13,855 bases of DNA from the NCBI GenBank assembly GCA_943359705.1, contig CALRIB010000015.1:1-13855 (forward strand), read 5' to 3'. The DNA is from Candidatus Nomurabacteria bacterium. Lineage in GTDB: Bacteria; Patescibacteriota; Minisyncoccia; Phycocordibacterales; UBA2100. The translations under genes and the position numbers were made by a program. Below, one piece after another: positions 1 through 6,851 of this stretch (its first letter is position 1; every line of letters starts with the position of its first letter). The notes beneath the pieces are model-generated. The model saw nothing but the letters and a program-made list of their open reading frames with translations, was not told where the DNA came from and searched no databases.

Positions 1-74
1 GAGATGACAATCTGCGCGGCCGCAAGCTGCGGGATGAGTACGAGGGCTGCAACGATACCGATGCGAGCACGCAT
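1..74 (-). CDS. N-terminus of an exported protein, cut by the window edge
   Basis: Only the first 24 codons and part of the next are visible. From ATG at 74 the frame reads MRARIGIVAALVLIPQLAAA followed by QIVIS: a short basic start, a hydrophobic stretch (about residues 5-16) and a small-residue region with a possible signal peptidase site near AAA-Q. An in-frame stop lies upstream (99-101) and no other ATG, GTG or TTG lies between, so the start is fixed. It begins 14 bases after the stop of the TraG-like ATPase on the same strand, which suggests cotranscription. No Shine-Dalgarno sequence is visible in the gap. The function cannot be told from 24 residues; a secreted or pilus-related protein would fit beside a type IV secretion ATPase, but that is a guess. 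Confidence 0.6.
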   Translation of the reverse strand, partial: MRARIGIVAALVLIPQLAAAQIVI

Positions 75-88
75 GGAGAGTTCGGCGA

Positions 89-1918
89 TTAGTGATTGCT
101 ATCCGGCTTGCCGTTGAGCACGCGCTGCAAATCAGTATGAGAAACTTCACCGTTATTACGCGGCCGCGGGTCGGGCTGCATTTCCGGGCGACGATGCTCG
201 CCACGGGGCGCCGGAGTGCCGATTCGGGGCTCTGCGGCGGCCGGAGCCGGTGCGGGATTGCCGGTGCGCGCTTCCTTGGCCGCGCGTTTTTCGCGCAAGA
301 TGTCCGCAGGCGAACGGATAGCGCTTGCTTCCGGGCGGGCGGCGGTAATAGCGGCGCGGAGCGCGCTTCGCTGCGCGTCTCCCTGCACGATGCGTGCGGG
401 GGTTGATTGCTGCTGAGTATCGGACGAGACTGGCCGCGGAGCATCTTGGCGGCGCGGCGCATCAAACCGCGGAGTATTCGGAGCACTCGGTGCACCGGAG
501 GCGCTCGGACGAGGAGCCCCGGCTCGCGGCGCATCCTGGCGCGCCGGAAAACGGCGGTCGCGGCTGAAGTTGCCGTTCCCGTTACCTACGTTTCCGCTTT
601 TTGCCGGCATCGCAAAATCTTGTTGACGTTTGGTGACGATTGCCTCCATTTCCGAGCGCGGTCGCGTAAAGAATTCGCGAGAATTGCGAACGCAGTCGTC
701 ACGGTACGAAACGGGCGGCGGGTCGATGGGAGGAATGGTCTCGGCGGAAAACGGCGCCGAGCCCACGCCGTCTATCATGAGCGTGAGATAAATCTGTCCC
801 AGTCCGAGCTGCACCAAATCTTGCGCCATAAAGGTCGGCTCGAACACTACCTTCAGTATTTCCGCATCAAACGGGCCGACACGAAAACAAATGAGCGTGC
901 CCACGTTGCCGAAGACCGCATCGCGCACTTCTTCTTCCATTTGCTCGATGTACTGGTTGGCCAGCGTGAGCGCGAGTTTGTATTTGCGCGATTCGGAGAG
1001 AATGTCGGCAAACGCCTCGTTCATCATCGACTGGAATTCGTCGACGTAGAAATAGCAGCGCGGGAGTTGTGCCATGCGCGCGGCGGGCTCGTCGGCACGC
1101 GACATGGCCGCAAGGTAGATCTTGACGACGAGCATGGAGCCGAGAAGTGCGGCGTTGGTCTCCCCCATTCTTCCTTTCGAGAGGTTGACGATAAAAATCT
1201 TTTTTTCGTCCATCATCTTGCGCAAATCAAATGAAGATTTTGCCTGCCCGATTATGTTGCGGATAAGCGGATTGGAGGTGAACTGGCCGATTTTGTTTTG
1301 GATGGCGGGCGTCGCCTCGCGTGTGTACGTGTCGGTGAAGCTCGCAAATTCTTCCGTCCAGAATCCTTTCACGATGGGGTCGGTGATTTTTTCCACCACC
1401 GCAGCGCGGAATGCTTTGTTGGTGAGCATGCGATTCACGTCTAGAAGTGTGGAGTCGGGATACTCCAAAAGCGCGAGCAAGGTATTCGACAAGATGTACT
1501 CCATTCGGGCGCTCCACGCGTCGACCCAAATGCGCTTCAGTGCGCCCACAAGTCCCGAGACGACCAGGTGGCGTTTGTCGTACCCGACGTCTTCCATGAC
1601 GTTGAAGCCCATCGGGAAGTCGGTGTCGAAGGGCGCGAAATAGACGACGTCTTTGATGCGCTCGTGCGGCACGAAATCGAGCAATTTTTCCGCCGTGCTT
1701 CCGTGCGGGTCTATAAAGGCGATGCCTTCGCCGTTTTGAATGTCTTGAATCGCCATGTTCTCCAACATGGTCGATTTACCCATACCGGTCTTTCCGATGA
1801 CGTACACGTGCTTGCCGCGGTCTTCGGCGCGTATGCCGAACATCTCACGCTTTCCGCGTGTGTGCGTGGCCGCGAAATACGTGATGCGGCGATTCGGATC
1901 CCCGTGATCGGGATGCAT
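89..1918 (-). CDS. VirD4/TraG-like type IV secretion ATPase
   Basis: 609 residues. The Walker A motif GKTGMGKST lies near residue 42-50 and a Walker B-like stretch YFYVDEFQ near 289-296, followed by LALTLANQYIEQM and GTLICFRVG, the pattern of the TraG/TraD/VirD4 and DUF87 DNA-translocase families that pump DNA or protein at the inner membrane. Usual N-terminal membrane helices are absent, so it is probably cytosolic or recruited by a partner. From about residue 430 the chain is Pro/Ala/Arg-rich and looks disordered. An upstream TTG at 1924 keeps the frame open, but a TATAAT at 1925-1930 ends exactly 6 bases before the ATG at 1918, so I take that ATG (MHPDHGDP) as the leaderless start. A secreted protein follows 14 bases downstream. 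No relaxase or VirB gene is visible, so the substrate is unknown. Confidence 0.85.
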   Translation of the reverse strand: MHPDHGDPNRRITYFAATHTRGKREMFGIRAEDRGKHVYVIGKTGMGKSTMLENMAIQDIQNGEGIAFIDPHGSTAEKLLDFVPHERIKDVVYFAPFDTDFPMGFNVMEDVGYDKRHLVVSGLVGALKRIWVDAWSARMEYILSNTLLALLEYPDSTLLDVNRMLTNKAFRAAVVEKITDPIVKGFWTEEFASFTDTYTREATPAIQNKIGQFTSNPLIRNIIGQAKSSFDLRKMMDEKKIFIVNLSKGRMGETNAALLGSMLVVKIYLAAMSRADEPAARMAQLPRCYFYVDEFQSMMNEAFADILSESRKYKLALTLANQYIEQMEEEVRDAVFGNVGTLICFRVGPFDAEILKVVFEPTFMAQDLVQLGLGQIYLTLMIDGVGSAPFSAETIPPIDPPPVSYRDDCVRNSREFFTRPRSEMEAIVTKRQQDFAMPAKSGNVGNGNGNFSRDRRFPARQDAPRAGAPRPSASGAPSAPNTPRFDAPRRQDAPRPVSSDTQQQSTPARIVQGDAQRSALRAAITAARPEASAIRSPADILREKRAAKEARTGNPAPAPAAAEPRIGTPAPRGEHRRPEMQPDPRPRNNGEVSHTDLQRVLNGKPDSNH

Positions 1919-1924
1919 CAGCAA

Positions 1925-1930
1925 ATTATA
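1925..1930 (-). promoter_or_regulatory. -10 box TATAAT for the TraG-like gene
   Basis: A perfect TATAAT on the minus strand ends 6 bases before the ATG at 1918, so the transcript should start at or next to the start codon. The -35 region is not convincing. A second TGATATACT (2001-2009) lies about 75 bases upstream and could give a longer transcript; an 11-base direct repeat (1935-1945 and 1992-2002) separates the two. Confidence 0.6.
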
Positions 1931-1934
1931 GCCT

Positions 1935-2002
1935 AGCGGAGCGAGAGGAGCGAGAACTTGTTCGCGCTTCCGAGCGAGCGACGGCTAAACGAGCGGAGCG
2001 AG
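1935..2002. repeat. Short direct repeats AGCGGAGCGAG in an intergenic gap
   Basis: AGCGGAGCGAG occurs at 1935-1945 and again at 1992-2002, and the core GGAGCGAG occurs a third time at 1947-1954. The gap between the TIM-barrel gene and the TraG-like gene is about 110 bases and largely made of these GAGCG words. They could be operator repeats between two candidate promoters or plain low-complexity sequence. Confidence 0.45.
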
Positions 2003-2032
2003 TATATCAGAAATGGCTCTGTTGCTCGGCGG

Positions 2033-3151
2033 CTACTGGTACTGGATGTAGACGGGAGAGGGCGTAAGGTTGAGTACTTCGCGCGGGGTCATCAGCGCTT
2101 TGACGGGTTCCTGCAGGTCGTTCTTGTAGAAGAGCTTGAAACCCGTGAACTGCACAGGCTCCGCAGCGACAACTGAATTGTATGTATTTACCTTCTTCGC
2201 CGGAAATCCCCAACCGTCCATATCTATCACGACCTGCACTTCCGGAAGCGGCGCGATTTGCTTGTAGTGCGTCACCATCTCTTCGGTGAAGCGGTGGATG
2301 ACGAGGATCTTCGGCGGGATGTGGTTGCCCTTCACCAGGCCGGCTAGGAAATTGATTGCATAATTAATGTCGGCGGCGTCGAAGCTCCCGATAACGGTGC
2401 CGGGTTTCGCGCCTCCGTGCATCGCGAATTCCGGATCAATACCGAGGTGCACATTCGGCATCGCGAGATATTTTACATACATCGGCAGTTCTTTTTGCAG
2501 CGTCGAGAGGCCGACTTGGAAATCGATAAAGACAGCGCCGTGTATCTTTGCGGCAATCGCGAGTGCCTTGTCTATCTGGTCGTCGGGCATGCGCGCGAGG
2601 TAGAGACCACTCTTCGTCGGGGAAGCTTGCGCCGTCTCGACGATGTAGTGGATGGCGGGAATAACGGGAGTATTCGGGTCGGCCTTTTCCCACGCTGCGG
2701 TCGTTGACGCCAGTTTTGCGAGCATCACATCCTCCGGATACTGCCCCAAGACGCCCATGCCTTTGGAATAAAAGTTGCCGTAGTACGCGACGATGCGATT
2801 GAACGGCAGGAGCGCGCCGGCATTCGGATACACCCTTCGCACGGGCCAGAGCGGCCGCGGAGTTTTGGTCGTGGTCGCGTTGCCCATCGCGTCGAGGGGC
2901 GTCGTGGTCCCATGCAAAAATGCCGCATACCATGGGCTTGAGATGTCGACGTGCGAGAGAGCGAGGAGGCGCTTGTCGTACTCGACTTTGTCCAGGACCG
3001 GAGCGGGGCGCGACGGCGTACTGCTCGCAAAATCGCTGCGGCTGAAACTCATGCCCGGCGAGCCGAACGTCGCTGCTGAAGCAATACCCGCCGCGACCAC
3101 CGCGGCAGACAGCGCAAAAAGCCCGGCGTTAGTTCCCATTCGTTTCCGCAT
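2033..3151 (-). CDS. Secreted TIM-barrel-like protein of unknown function
   Basis: 372 residues from ATG at 3151 (MRKRMGTNAGLFALSAAVV). A basic start and a hydrophobic segment ending in AGIASAA look like a signal peptide or anchor. The body alternates strands and helices like a (beta/alpha)8 barrel: NRIVAYYG, TPVIPAIHYI, GAVFIDFQVG, VHLGIDPEFAM, PKILVIHRF, QVVIDMDGWG and FTGFKLFY are the likely strands, several ending in acidic residues as in glycoside hydrolases. No catalytic family can be named. The frame is open to 3220, but that would overlap the upstream gene by about 90 bases; the ATG at 3151 overlaps it by 23 bases and an ATG at 3139 by 11, so translation is probably coupled. Cotranscription with the small membrane protein is likely. 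Cell-wall glycan cleavage would fit the murC neighbourhood but is inference. Confidence 0.7.
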   Translation of the reverse strand: MRKRMGTNAGLFALSAAVVAAGIASAATFGSPGMSFSRSDFASSTPSRPAPVLDKVEYDKRLLALSHVDISSPWYAAFLHGTTTPLDAMGNATTTKTPRPLWPVRRVYPNAGALLPFNRIVAYYGNFYSKGMGVLGQYPEDVMLAKLASTTAAWEKADPNTPVIPAIHYIVETAQASPTKSGLYLARMPDDQIDKALAIAAKIHGAVFIDFQVGLSTLQKELPMYVKYLAMPNVHLGIDPEFAMHGGAKPGTVIGSFDAADINYAINFLAGLVKGNHIPPKILVIHRFTEEMVTHYKQIAPLPEVQVVIDMDGWGFPAKKVNTYNSVVAAEPVQFTGFKLFYKNDLQEPVKALMTPREVLNLTPSPVYIQYQ

Positions 3152-3377
3152 GCGAGCCGCCCGCCTGCGCAGGCTGGTTCTCCGTGTAGGTACTCTTGTG
3201 TTTCCAGTGCTCCGTCTCATCCGCGTAGCCTAAGCGATAGCGCACGAGTATCCCAAGCCCGATGACGAGCAGCCCGGCAAGAAAAAAGAAAACGGTGTCC
3301 CAGCTCGCGGGAAATCCCAAAAAAGGAAGCAGCGCAACAAATGCGCCTGTGAGCATAAGTACCGCATCGAGTGTCAT
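3129..3377 (-). CDS. Small two-helix membrane protein
   Basis: 82 residues: two hydrophobic helices (roughly residues 4-20 and 27-44) joined by a short FPASWDT turn, then a basic LVRYRLGY boundary and a polar tail rich in Gln, Glu, Asn and Gly. The frame stays open upstream to 3494, but that extension runs inside rsmI. A TATACT at 3385-3390 ends 7 bases before the ATG at 3377, with TTATTG 17 bases further upstream, so the gene has its own promoter at the rsmI stop codon and probably a leaderless or near-leaderless mRNA. The stop overlaps the start of the TIM-barrel gene, suggesting coupling. No family was recognised; it could help anchor or export its neighbour. Confidence 0.65.
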   Translation of the reverse strand: MTLDAVLMLTGAFVALLPFLGFPASWDTVFFFLAGLLVIGLGILVRYRLGYADETEHWKHKSTYTENQPAQAGGSHAETNGN

Positions 3378-3384
3378 ATGACGC

Positions 3385-3413
3385 AGTATATCACGCGGAG
3401 TTTTCCACAATAA
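3385..3413 (-). promoter_or_regulatory. Promoter TTATTG-17-TATACT for the two-gene membrane/TIM-barrel unit
   Basis: On the minus strand TTATTG (3408-3413) and TATACT (3385-3390) are 17 bases apart, and TATACT ends 7 bases before the ATG at 3377. The spacer contains the last bases of rsmI, including its TGA stop. Confidence 0.55.
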
Positions 3414-4077
3414 CAACGAACTCGCCCCGTACCTTCTTTCCTTTCTCAAGCGTGGTCGAGAGCTCGGAGGGAGTGCCGACGAGGATTTCTTCATGGATTT
3501 TTGTGAGTTCGCGCCCGATGGTGACGCGGGATTTTGGGGCGACCGCGTGCAATTCTTTCAGAAATTTCAGAATGCGGTGCGGAGATTCGTAGAGGACGAC
3601 GGGAATGTCGCTCGTTGCAAGATTCTTCACGAAGGTCTGTCTCCCCTTTTTGTGCGGCGGGAATCCGAGAAAAATGAATTCTTGCGCGTCGAGTCCCGCA
3701 ATAGAGAGCGCGGCGGTGAGAGCTGAGGCGCCCGGTATTGCATCTATCTTTGCCTCCGGCAAGCGTTCGCGCACCGCCTTCACCAATCGTGAGCCGGGAT
3801 CGGAAATACCCGGCGTGCCGGCGTCGGTCACGTAACAAATGTGCTCCCCCGCTTCAAGACGCGCGATTACCTCGCCCGTCTTTTTTGCCTCGGTCGCAGC
3901 ATCCAGGCGAAACACCGATTTTCGGAGCCCGTAATGGTTCAAAAGCTTCAGTATTTCCCTCGTATCCTCGGCATAAATGACGGTGCATTCCTTGAGATTC
4001 CAGAGCGCCCGGAAGGTCAAGTCCCCCATATTGCCTATGGGAGTGGCGACTATCGACAGCTTGCCGGCAGCGGACAT
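3391..4077 (-). CDS. rsmI: 16S rRNA (cytidine-1402 2'-O)-methyltransferase
   Basis: Methylates the ribose of C1402 in the decoding centre of 16S rRNA using S-adenosylmethionine. Family motifs are in order: IVATPIGNMGDLT (about 9-21), AEDTR (36-40), YVTDAGTPGISDPG (about 82-95), IPGASALTAAL, FIFLGFPP, then YESPHRI and GREL. At 228 residues it is shorter than the usual 270-290 because it stops after the SAM-MTase-like (tetrapyrrole methylase) fold with EFVVIVE and lacks the C-terminal helical extension. The ATG at 4077 lies 24 bases after the murC stop; a GGTGGT in the gap is a weak ribosome-binding candidate and no -10 box is evident, so it is probably cotranscribed with murC. Confidence 0.93.
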   Translation of the reverse strand: MSAAGKLSIVATPIGNMGDLTFRALWNLKECTVIYAEDTREILKLLNHYGLRKSVFRLDAATEAKKTGEVIARLEAGEHICYVTDAGTPGISDPGSRLVKAVRERLPEAKIDAIPGASALTAALSIAGLDAQEFIFLGFPPHKKGRQTFVKNLATSDIPVVLYESPHRILKFLKELHAVAPKSRVTIGRELTKIHEEILVGTPSELSTTLEKGKKVRGEFVVIVENSA

Positions 4078-4101
4078 GCGGTGACGCTACCACCAAACGA
4101 T

Positions 4102-5382
4102 TCAGTCCGCTATCTGTTCGGCAACTTTATAAATATCGCCGGCGCCCATGGTTATGATGAGCGCGTTTTCCGGCTCTTCGAGCAGTCGCTCACGTATCTC
4201 GTCGAGTGAATCAAATGCTTCGGCTCGTGCACCGAGTTTGCGCGAGGCTTCGGCAAGCACGTGATTGGAAACCGACGGGTCGGGTTCTTCGCGCGCAGCG
4301 TAGATGGGTGCGACAAGTGCGAAATCGGCGGTCGCGAGAGAAGCGGCAAATTCTTGCAGCAGGCTTTTCGTACGACTGTAGAGATGTGGGTGGAAGGCGA
4401 CAACGATTTTCTTATCGGGGTATTCTTCTCGTGCTGCCTCGACGGTGACACGGATGGCGGTCGGATGGTGCGCGTAATCGTCGAAGACGAGCGCCCCGCT
4501 CGGAGTCTCTCCTTTGTATTCAAAGCGGCGCCACGAACCTTTGAAATTCATGAGCGCACGGTCGATGTACTCTTCCTGCAGGTGCGGGAACGCGGCGCGC
4601 GCCGCCGCTTTGGCGGCGCGCGCATTCGCACGATTGAATTCGCCCAATTGTTTCAGTGCCGGCACCGTTTGCGTCGTGTAATCAATGATGGGTGCCATGG
4701 CTTCCGAAATAGCTCCTGCGATAACGGGATCGTACGGATTCGTCACGATGACCCCGTTGGCCGGGACGCGCCGCGCTGCTTTACGGAAGGTGGCCTGCAG
4801 CGCCTCGAGATTTGGAAAATAATCGGTGTGGTCGAGCTCGATATTCGTGATGACCAATATTTGCGGCGCGAGTTTCAAAAGATGGTCGCGGTATTCGCAC
4901 GCCTCGATGATGAACAAATCCTCGCGCCCCGCGAGAAAGTTCGATTCAAAATCCTGCACAATGGAGCCCACGATTGCAGTCGGTTCTTTATCGGTATCGC
5001 GCAATATCTTCGCGAGCATGCCGGTCGTCGTCGTTTTCCCGTGCGTACCAGATACCGCGATAGTGCGCGCATCGCGGGAGACTTCGCCGAGTGCTTCGAA
5101 GTATGAGAGATTTGGAATTCTCATTTCCTTCGCGCGCACCCGCTCTACATTTGTCTCCGGCACAGCGTCTGAGTAGATAAGAAGCTCGGTGTCGGCGGGA
5201 ATATTGCATTGATCGTGTCCGATGACGACCGGAATTCCCTTTTGCGCCAGCATCGTTGTGACCGGCGATTCTTCCCGGTCAGTGCCTCCCACGCGCTTAT
5301 TCTGGTGCTTCAAAAGCTGCGCCAAAGCCGACATCCCTATTCCCCCAATCCCCACCATATATATGGAATCCGGAATTCGCAT
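4102..5382 (-). CDS. murC: UDP-N-acetylmuramate--L-alanine ligase
   Basis: Adds L-alanine to UDP-MurNAc with ATP in the cytoplasm, the first amino-acid step of peptidoglycan precursor synthesis. 426 residues from ATG at 5382. Visible are the nucleotide-fold start YMVGIGGIGMSALAQLL (about 8-24), the P-loop GTHGKTTTT (112-120), the Mur-ligase metal/substrate segment EACEY (160-164), NIELDHTDYF (180-189), FDDYAHHP in the C-terminal half and ITMGAGDIYKV at the end. The open frame allows starts at 5397 and 5421, but TATACT (5389-5394) ends exactly 6 bases before the ATG at 5382, so a leaderless start there is preferred. It heads an operon with rsmI. It works in the same pathway as murD and murI further along. 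Confidence 0.95.
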   Translation of the reverse strand: MRIPDSIYMVGIGGIGMSALAQLLKHQNKRVGGTDREESPVTTMLAQKGIPVVIGHDQCNIPADTELLIYSDAVPETNVERVRAKEMRIPNLSYFEALGEVSRDARTIAVSGTHGKTTTTGMLAKILRDTDKEPTAIVGSIVQDFESNFLAGREDLFIIEACEYRDHLLKLAPQILVITNIELDHTDYFPNLEALQATFRKAARRVPANGVIVTNPYDPVIAGAISEAMAPIIDYTTQTVPALKQLGEFNRANARAAKAAARAAFPHLQEEYIDRALMNFKGSWRRFEYKGETPSGALVFDDYAHHPTAIRVTVEAAREEYPDKKIVVAFHPHLYSRTKSLLQEFAASLATADFALVAPIYAAREEPDPSVSNHVLAEASRKLGARAEAFDSLDEIRERLLEEPENALIITMGAGDIYKVAEQIAD

Positions 5383-5388
5383 GCGCCC

Positions 5389-5394
5389 AGTATA
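5389..5394 (-). promoter_or_regulatory. -10 box TATACT for murC, leaderless
   Basis: TATACT ends 6 bases before the murC ATG. The only -35 candidate 17 bases upstream is a T run, which is weak. The spacing predicts that transcription starts at the A of the ATG. Confidence 0.6.
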
Positions 5395-5526
5395 CATCTC
5401 GCTTCTGAGCCAAAAAATCATCCTCAGTTATCCACTTGCCGACAACTATACCTATGCGACGATTGTTATGAACGGCGATTCATCTGGAATCGAGGCGTTC
5501 GTGTTCTCTCACATACGAGGTTACGC

Positions 5527-5721
5527 ATGGATGATAAGAAACGGGTAGTGGATGAGTTGGCGCGCGAATTTCCAAGCATTCCACGAGAAGAAGTAGAAGC
5601 GATGTATACCTGTGCCATCGAGGAATTTCAAGGAGCACGGGTCAGGACCTACGTCCCCATCTTTGCACAGAGAAGGGCTCGAGCAGCGTTGCGGAATATA
5701 CGACGCCAAAGGTCTCACTAG
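5527..5721 (+). CDS. Small helical protein, DUF3562-like
   Basis: 64 residues starting MDDKKRVVDELAREFPSIPR. The chain looks like a three-helix bundle: a first helix with ELAREFPS, a second around REEVEAMYTCAIEEFQG, and a basic third one with VPIFAQRRARAALRNIRRQ. The spacing resembles DUF3562-type proteins (helix, Val-x-x-Met/Leu-Tyr, Ala-Arg-Val, then a basic helix), but the match is from memory. The frame is open far upstream, yet the upstream part runs antisense to murC. GAGG ends 6 bases before this ATG, one of the few plausible Shine-Dalgarno sequences at an operon head in this window. A strong terminator follows 14 bases after the stop, so it is a one-gene unit. The basic C-terminus could bind nucleic acid, but that is a guess. 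Confidence 0.65.
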   Translation: MDDKKRVVDELAREFPSIPREEVEAMYTCAIEEFQGARVRTYVPIFAQRRARAALRNIRRQRSH

Positions 5722-5734
5722 CCCTGCTTCTAAC

Positions 5735-5769
5735 GCCTCTCCCGGCAGTCGGGGGTGGCACATTTTTTT
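5735..5769 (+). terminator. Rho-independent terminator after the small helical gene
   Basis: A 10-base stem (5735-5744 with 5750-5759, one T-T mismatch and one G-T pair) encloses the loop GCAGT. It is followed by ACA and seven T residues (5763-5769). It sits 14 bases after the stop at 5721. Confidence 0.85.
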
Positions 5770-5799
5770 ATATGACTGTTGCAAAAAGACGAACAAGGG

Positions 5800-5805
5800 T
5801 ACAAT
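5800..5805 (+). promoter_or_regulatory. -10 box TACAAT ahead of the 5812 gene
   Basis: TACAAT lies 30 bases behind the terminator. A TTGCAA (5779-5784) 15 bases upstream may be the -35 box. Six bases after TACAAT the reading frame of the next gene shows ATA, which is where the other genes in this window have ATG. Confidence 0.5.
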
Positions 5806-5811
5806 GCTCGC

Positions 5812-6096
5812 ATAAAACGCGAACCGAAAAAATCGAAATTTAATTTCGACATATTGAAAGCGGAGGCGACGAGCCAAGACGCGCGCGTGCGCAAAAGCAT
5901 TTTTATCGAATACTTCGAGCGTTTCCAGGAATTCCCCTCCTACCTCTTCGACAACGACAACGGCATCGACGTCCGTCTCTCGCAAACCATTGCAGACCTC
6001 CAGAAAGACCCGGAGACGAGCGAAACGATGCACAAGGGTATCGCGAATCTCCTCGCCAGGCTCCCCTCGCAAACCGATTCTCCGCAAATGGCCTAG
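5812..6096 (+). CDS. Conserved-looking small protein with unclear start
   Basis: About 94 residues, with no family recognised. The core is YFERFQEFPSYLFDNDNGID followed by VRLSQTIADLQKDPETSETM and GIANLLARLP: helical, acidic and probably cytosolic. The start is odd. The frame's TTG at 5779 overlaps the probable -35 box and would lie upstream of the transcript. The -10 box TACAAT ends 6 bases before an in-frame ATA (5812), the position occupied by ATG in other genes here. The next usable codon is TTG at 5854, which would drop KREPKKSKFNFDI. The ATG inside TACAATG is in another frame and meets a stop after three codons. I place the start at 5812 because of the spacing. The stop TAG shares its bases with the murI stop on the other strand. 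Confidence 0.6.
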   Translation: MKREPKKSKFNFDILKAEATSQDARVRKSIFIEYFERFQEFPSYLFDNDNGIDVRLSQTIADLQKDPETSETMHKGIANLLARLPSQTDSPQMA

Positions 6097-6851
6097 GTCA
6101 GCACTTCCAGCGAATACTTCTCACCGGCAAAGAGTTGTTTTGCGAGTGCGCGAAATGTTTCCGAATCTTTGCTGATGAGGAATCGCAATGTCGAATCGCC
6201 GGCTTCCTGCGGCCAGAATTGACGGCGTGCCCTATCGGCAACGACTGATGCCGGGTCGAACAGCGGAACGTCGCCTAAAACTTTTTGAAACGCCGCGAGC
6301 GCGAGCGGATAGTGCGTGCACGCGAGAATAAGAATGTCGTCTTTCTTGAGCGATACTTGTACGAAAGCTTCTCTGATGATGCGTTCGATTTCTTGCTCCT
6401 CCGCACCCCGCTCGATTGCACCCGCGAGCTCTTTGATAGCGACACATTCGATATCCTTCCCAATCATGCGAAATGCGTTTTGATAAATTTCCGAACTAAT
6501 CGTCGCGGGCGTGGCGCATAGTACGAGCCGCGCCGTCGAGCCTTTGAAATACGCAACGGTGGGTCCCACCATCTCGATGAGCGCTTGGGGCGCGATGGAA
6601 AGCGCGTCAAAAAGCGAGACGGCGAGCGATGCGGACACGCTATTACATGCGCTCACGATTCGCTCCGCACCGTGCTCTTGCAGAAGCTTGAATCCCGCGA
6701 TGGTCAGCTCGGTCAATTCTTCGCGCGAACGCGTACCGTAGGGAGCATTTTTGGTATCGCCGAAGTACACGATGTCAGCCGAAGGAAGGCGCTCGCGGAG
6801 CGCGCGCAAGACCGTGAGCCCGCCGACGCCGGAATCAAAAACGCCTATCAT
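6093..6851 (-). CDS. murI: Glutamate racemase
   Basis: Converts L- to D-glutamate for the second residue of the peptidoglycan stem peptide. 252 residues. Motifs: IGVFDSGVGGLTV (2-14), FGDTKNAPYGTR (30-41), and the two catalytic cysteines C69 in SACNS and C178 in LACTHYPL. The start ATG overlaps the murD stop by four bases (ATGA), so translation is coupled and D-Glu supply is tied to its user MurD. The 3' end meets the 5812 gene head-on: the two TAG stops share a CTAG, with no terminator between. Length is normal for the family. Confidence 0.95.
   Translation of the reverse strand: MIGVFDSGVGGLTVLRALRERLPSADIVYFGDTKNAPYGTRSREELTELTIAGFKLLQEHGAERIVSACNSVSASLAVSLFDALSIAPQALIEMVGPTVAYFKGSTARLVLCATPATISSEIYQNAFRMIGKDIECVAIKELAGAIERGAEEQEIERIIREAFVQVSLKKDDILILACTHYPLALAAFQKVLGDVPLFDPASVVADRARRQFWPQEAGDSTLRFLISKDSETFRALAKQLFAGEKYSLEVLT

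Noticed and set aside
407..1234. 275-codon frame on the plus strand
   Set aside because: It lies antisense to the TraG-like ATPase, whose Walker motifs are unmistakable; the plus-strand frame is Arg/His-rich and has no motif.
3378..3494. Upstream extension of the small membrane protein to 3494
   Set aside because: It would overlap rsmI by more than 100 bases with an unrelated polar sequence; the promoter lies downstream of it.
4261..5106. 281-codon frame on the plus strand
   Set aside because: It is antisense to murC, with an Arg-rich composition typical of shadow frames in GC-rich genes.
5521..6087. 188-codon frame on the minus strand
   Set aside because: It covers the terminator at 5735-5769 and both small plus-strand genes, and its middle shows no domain pattern.
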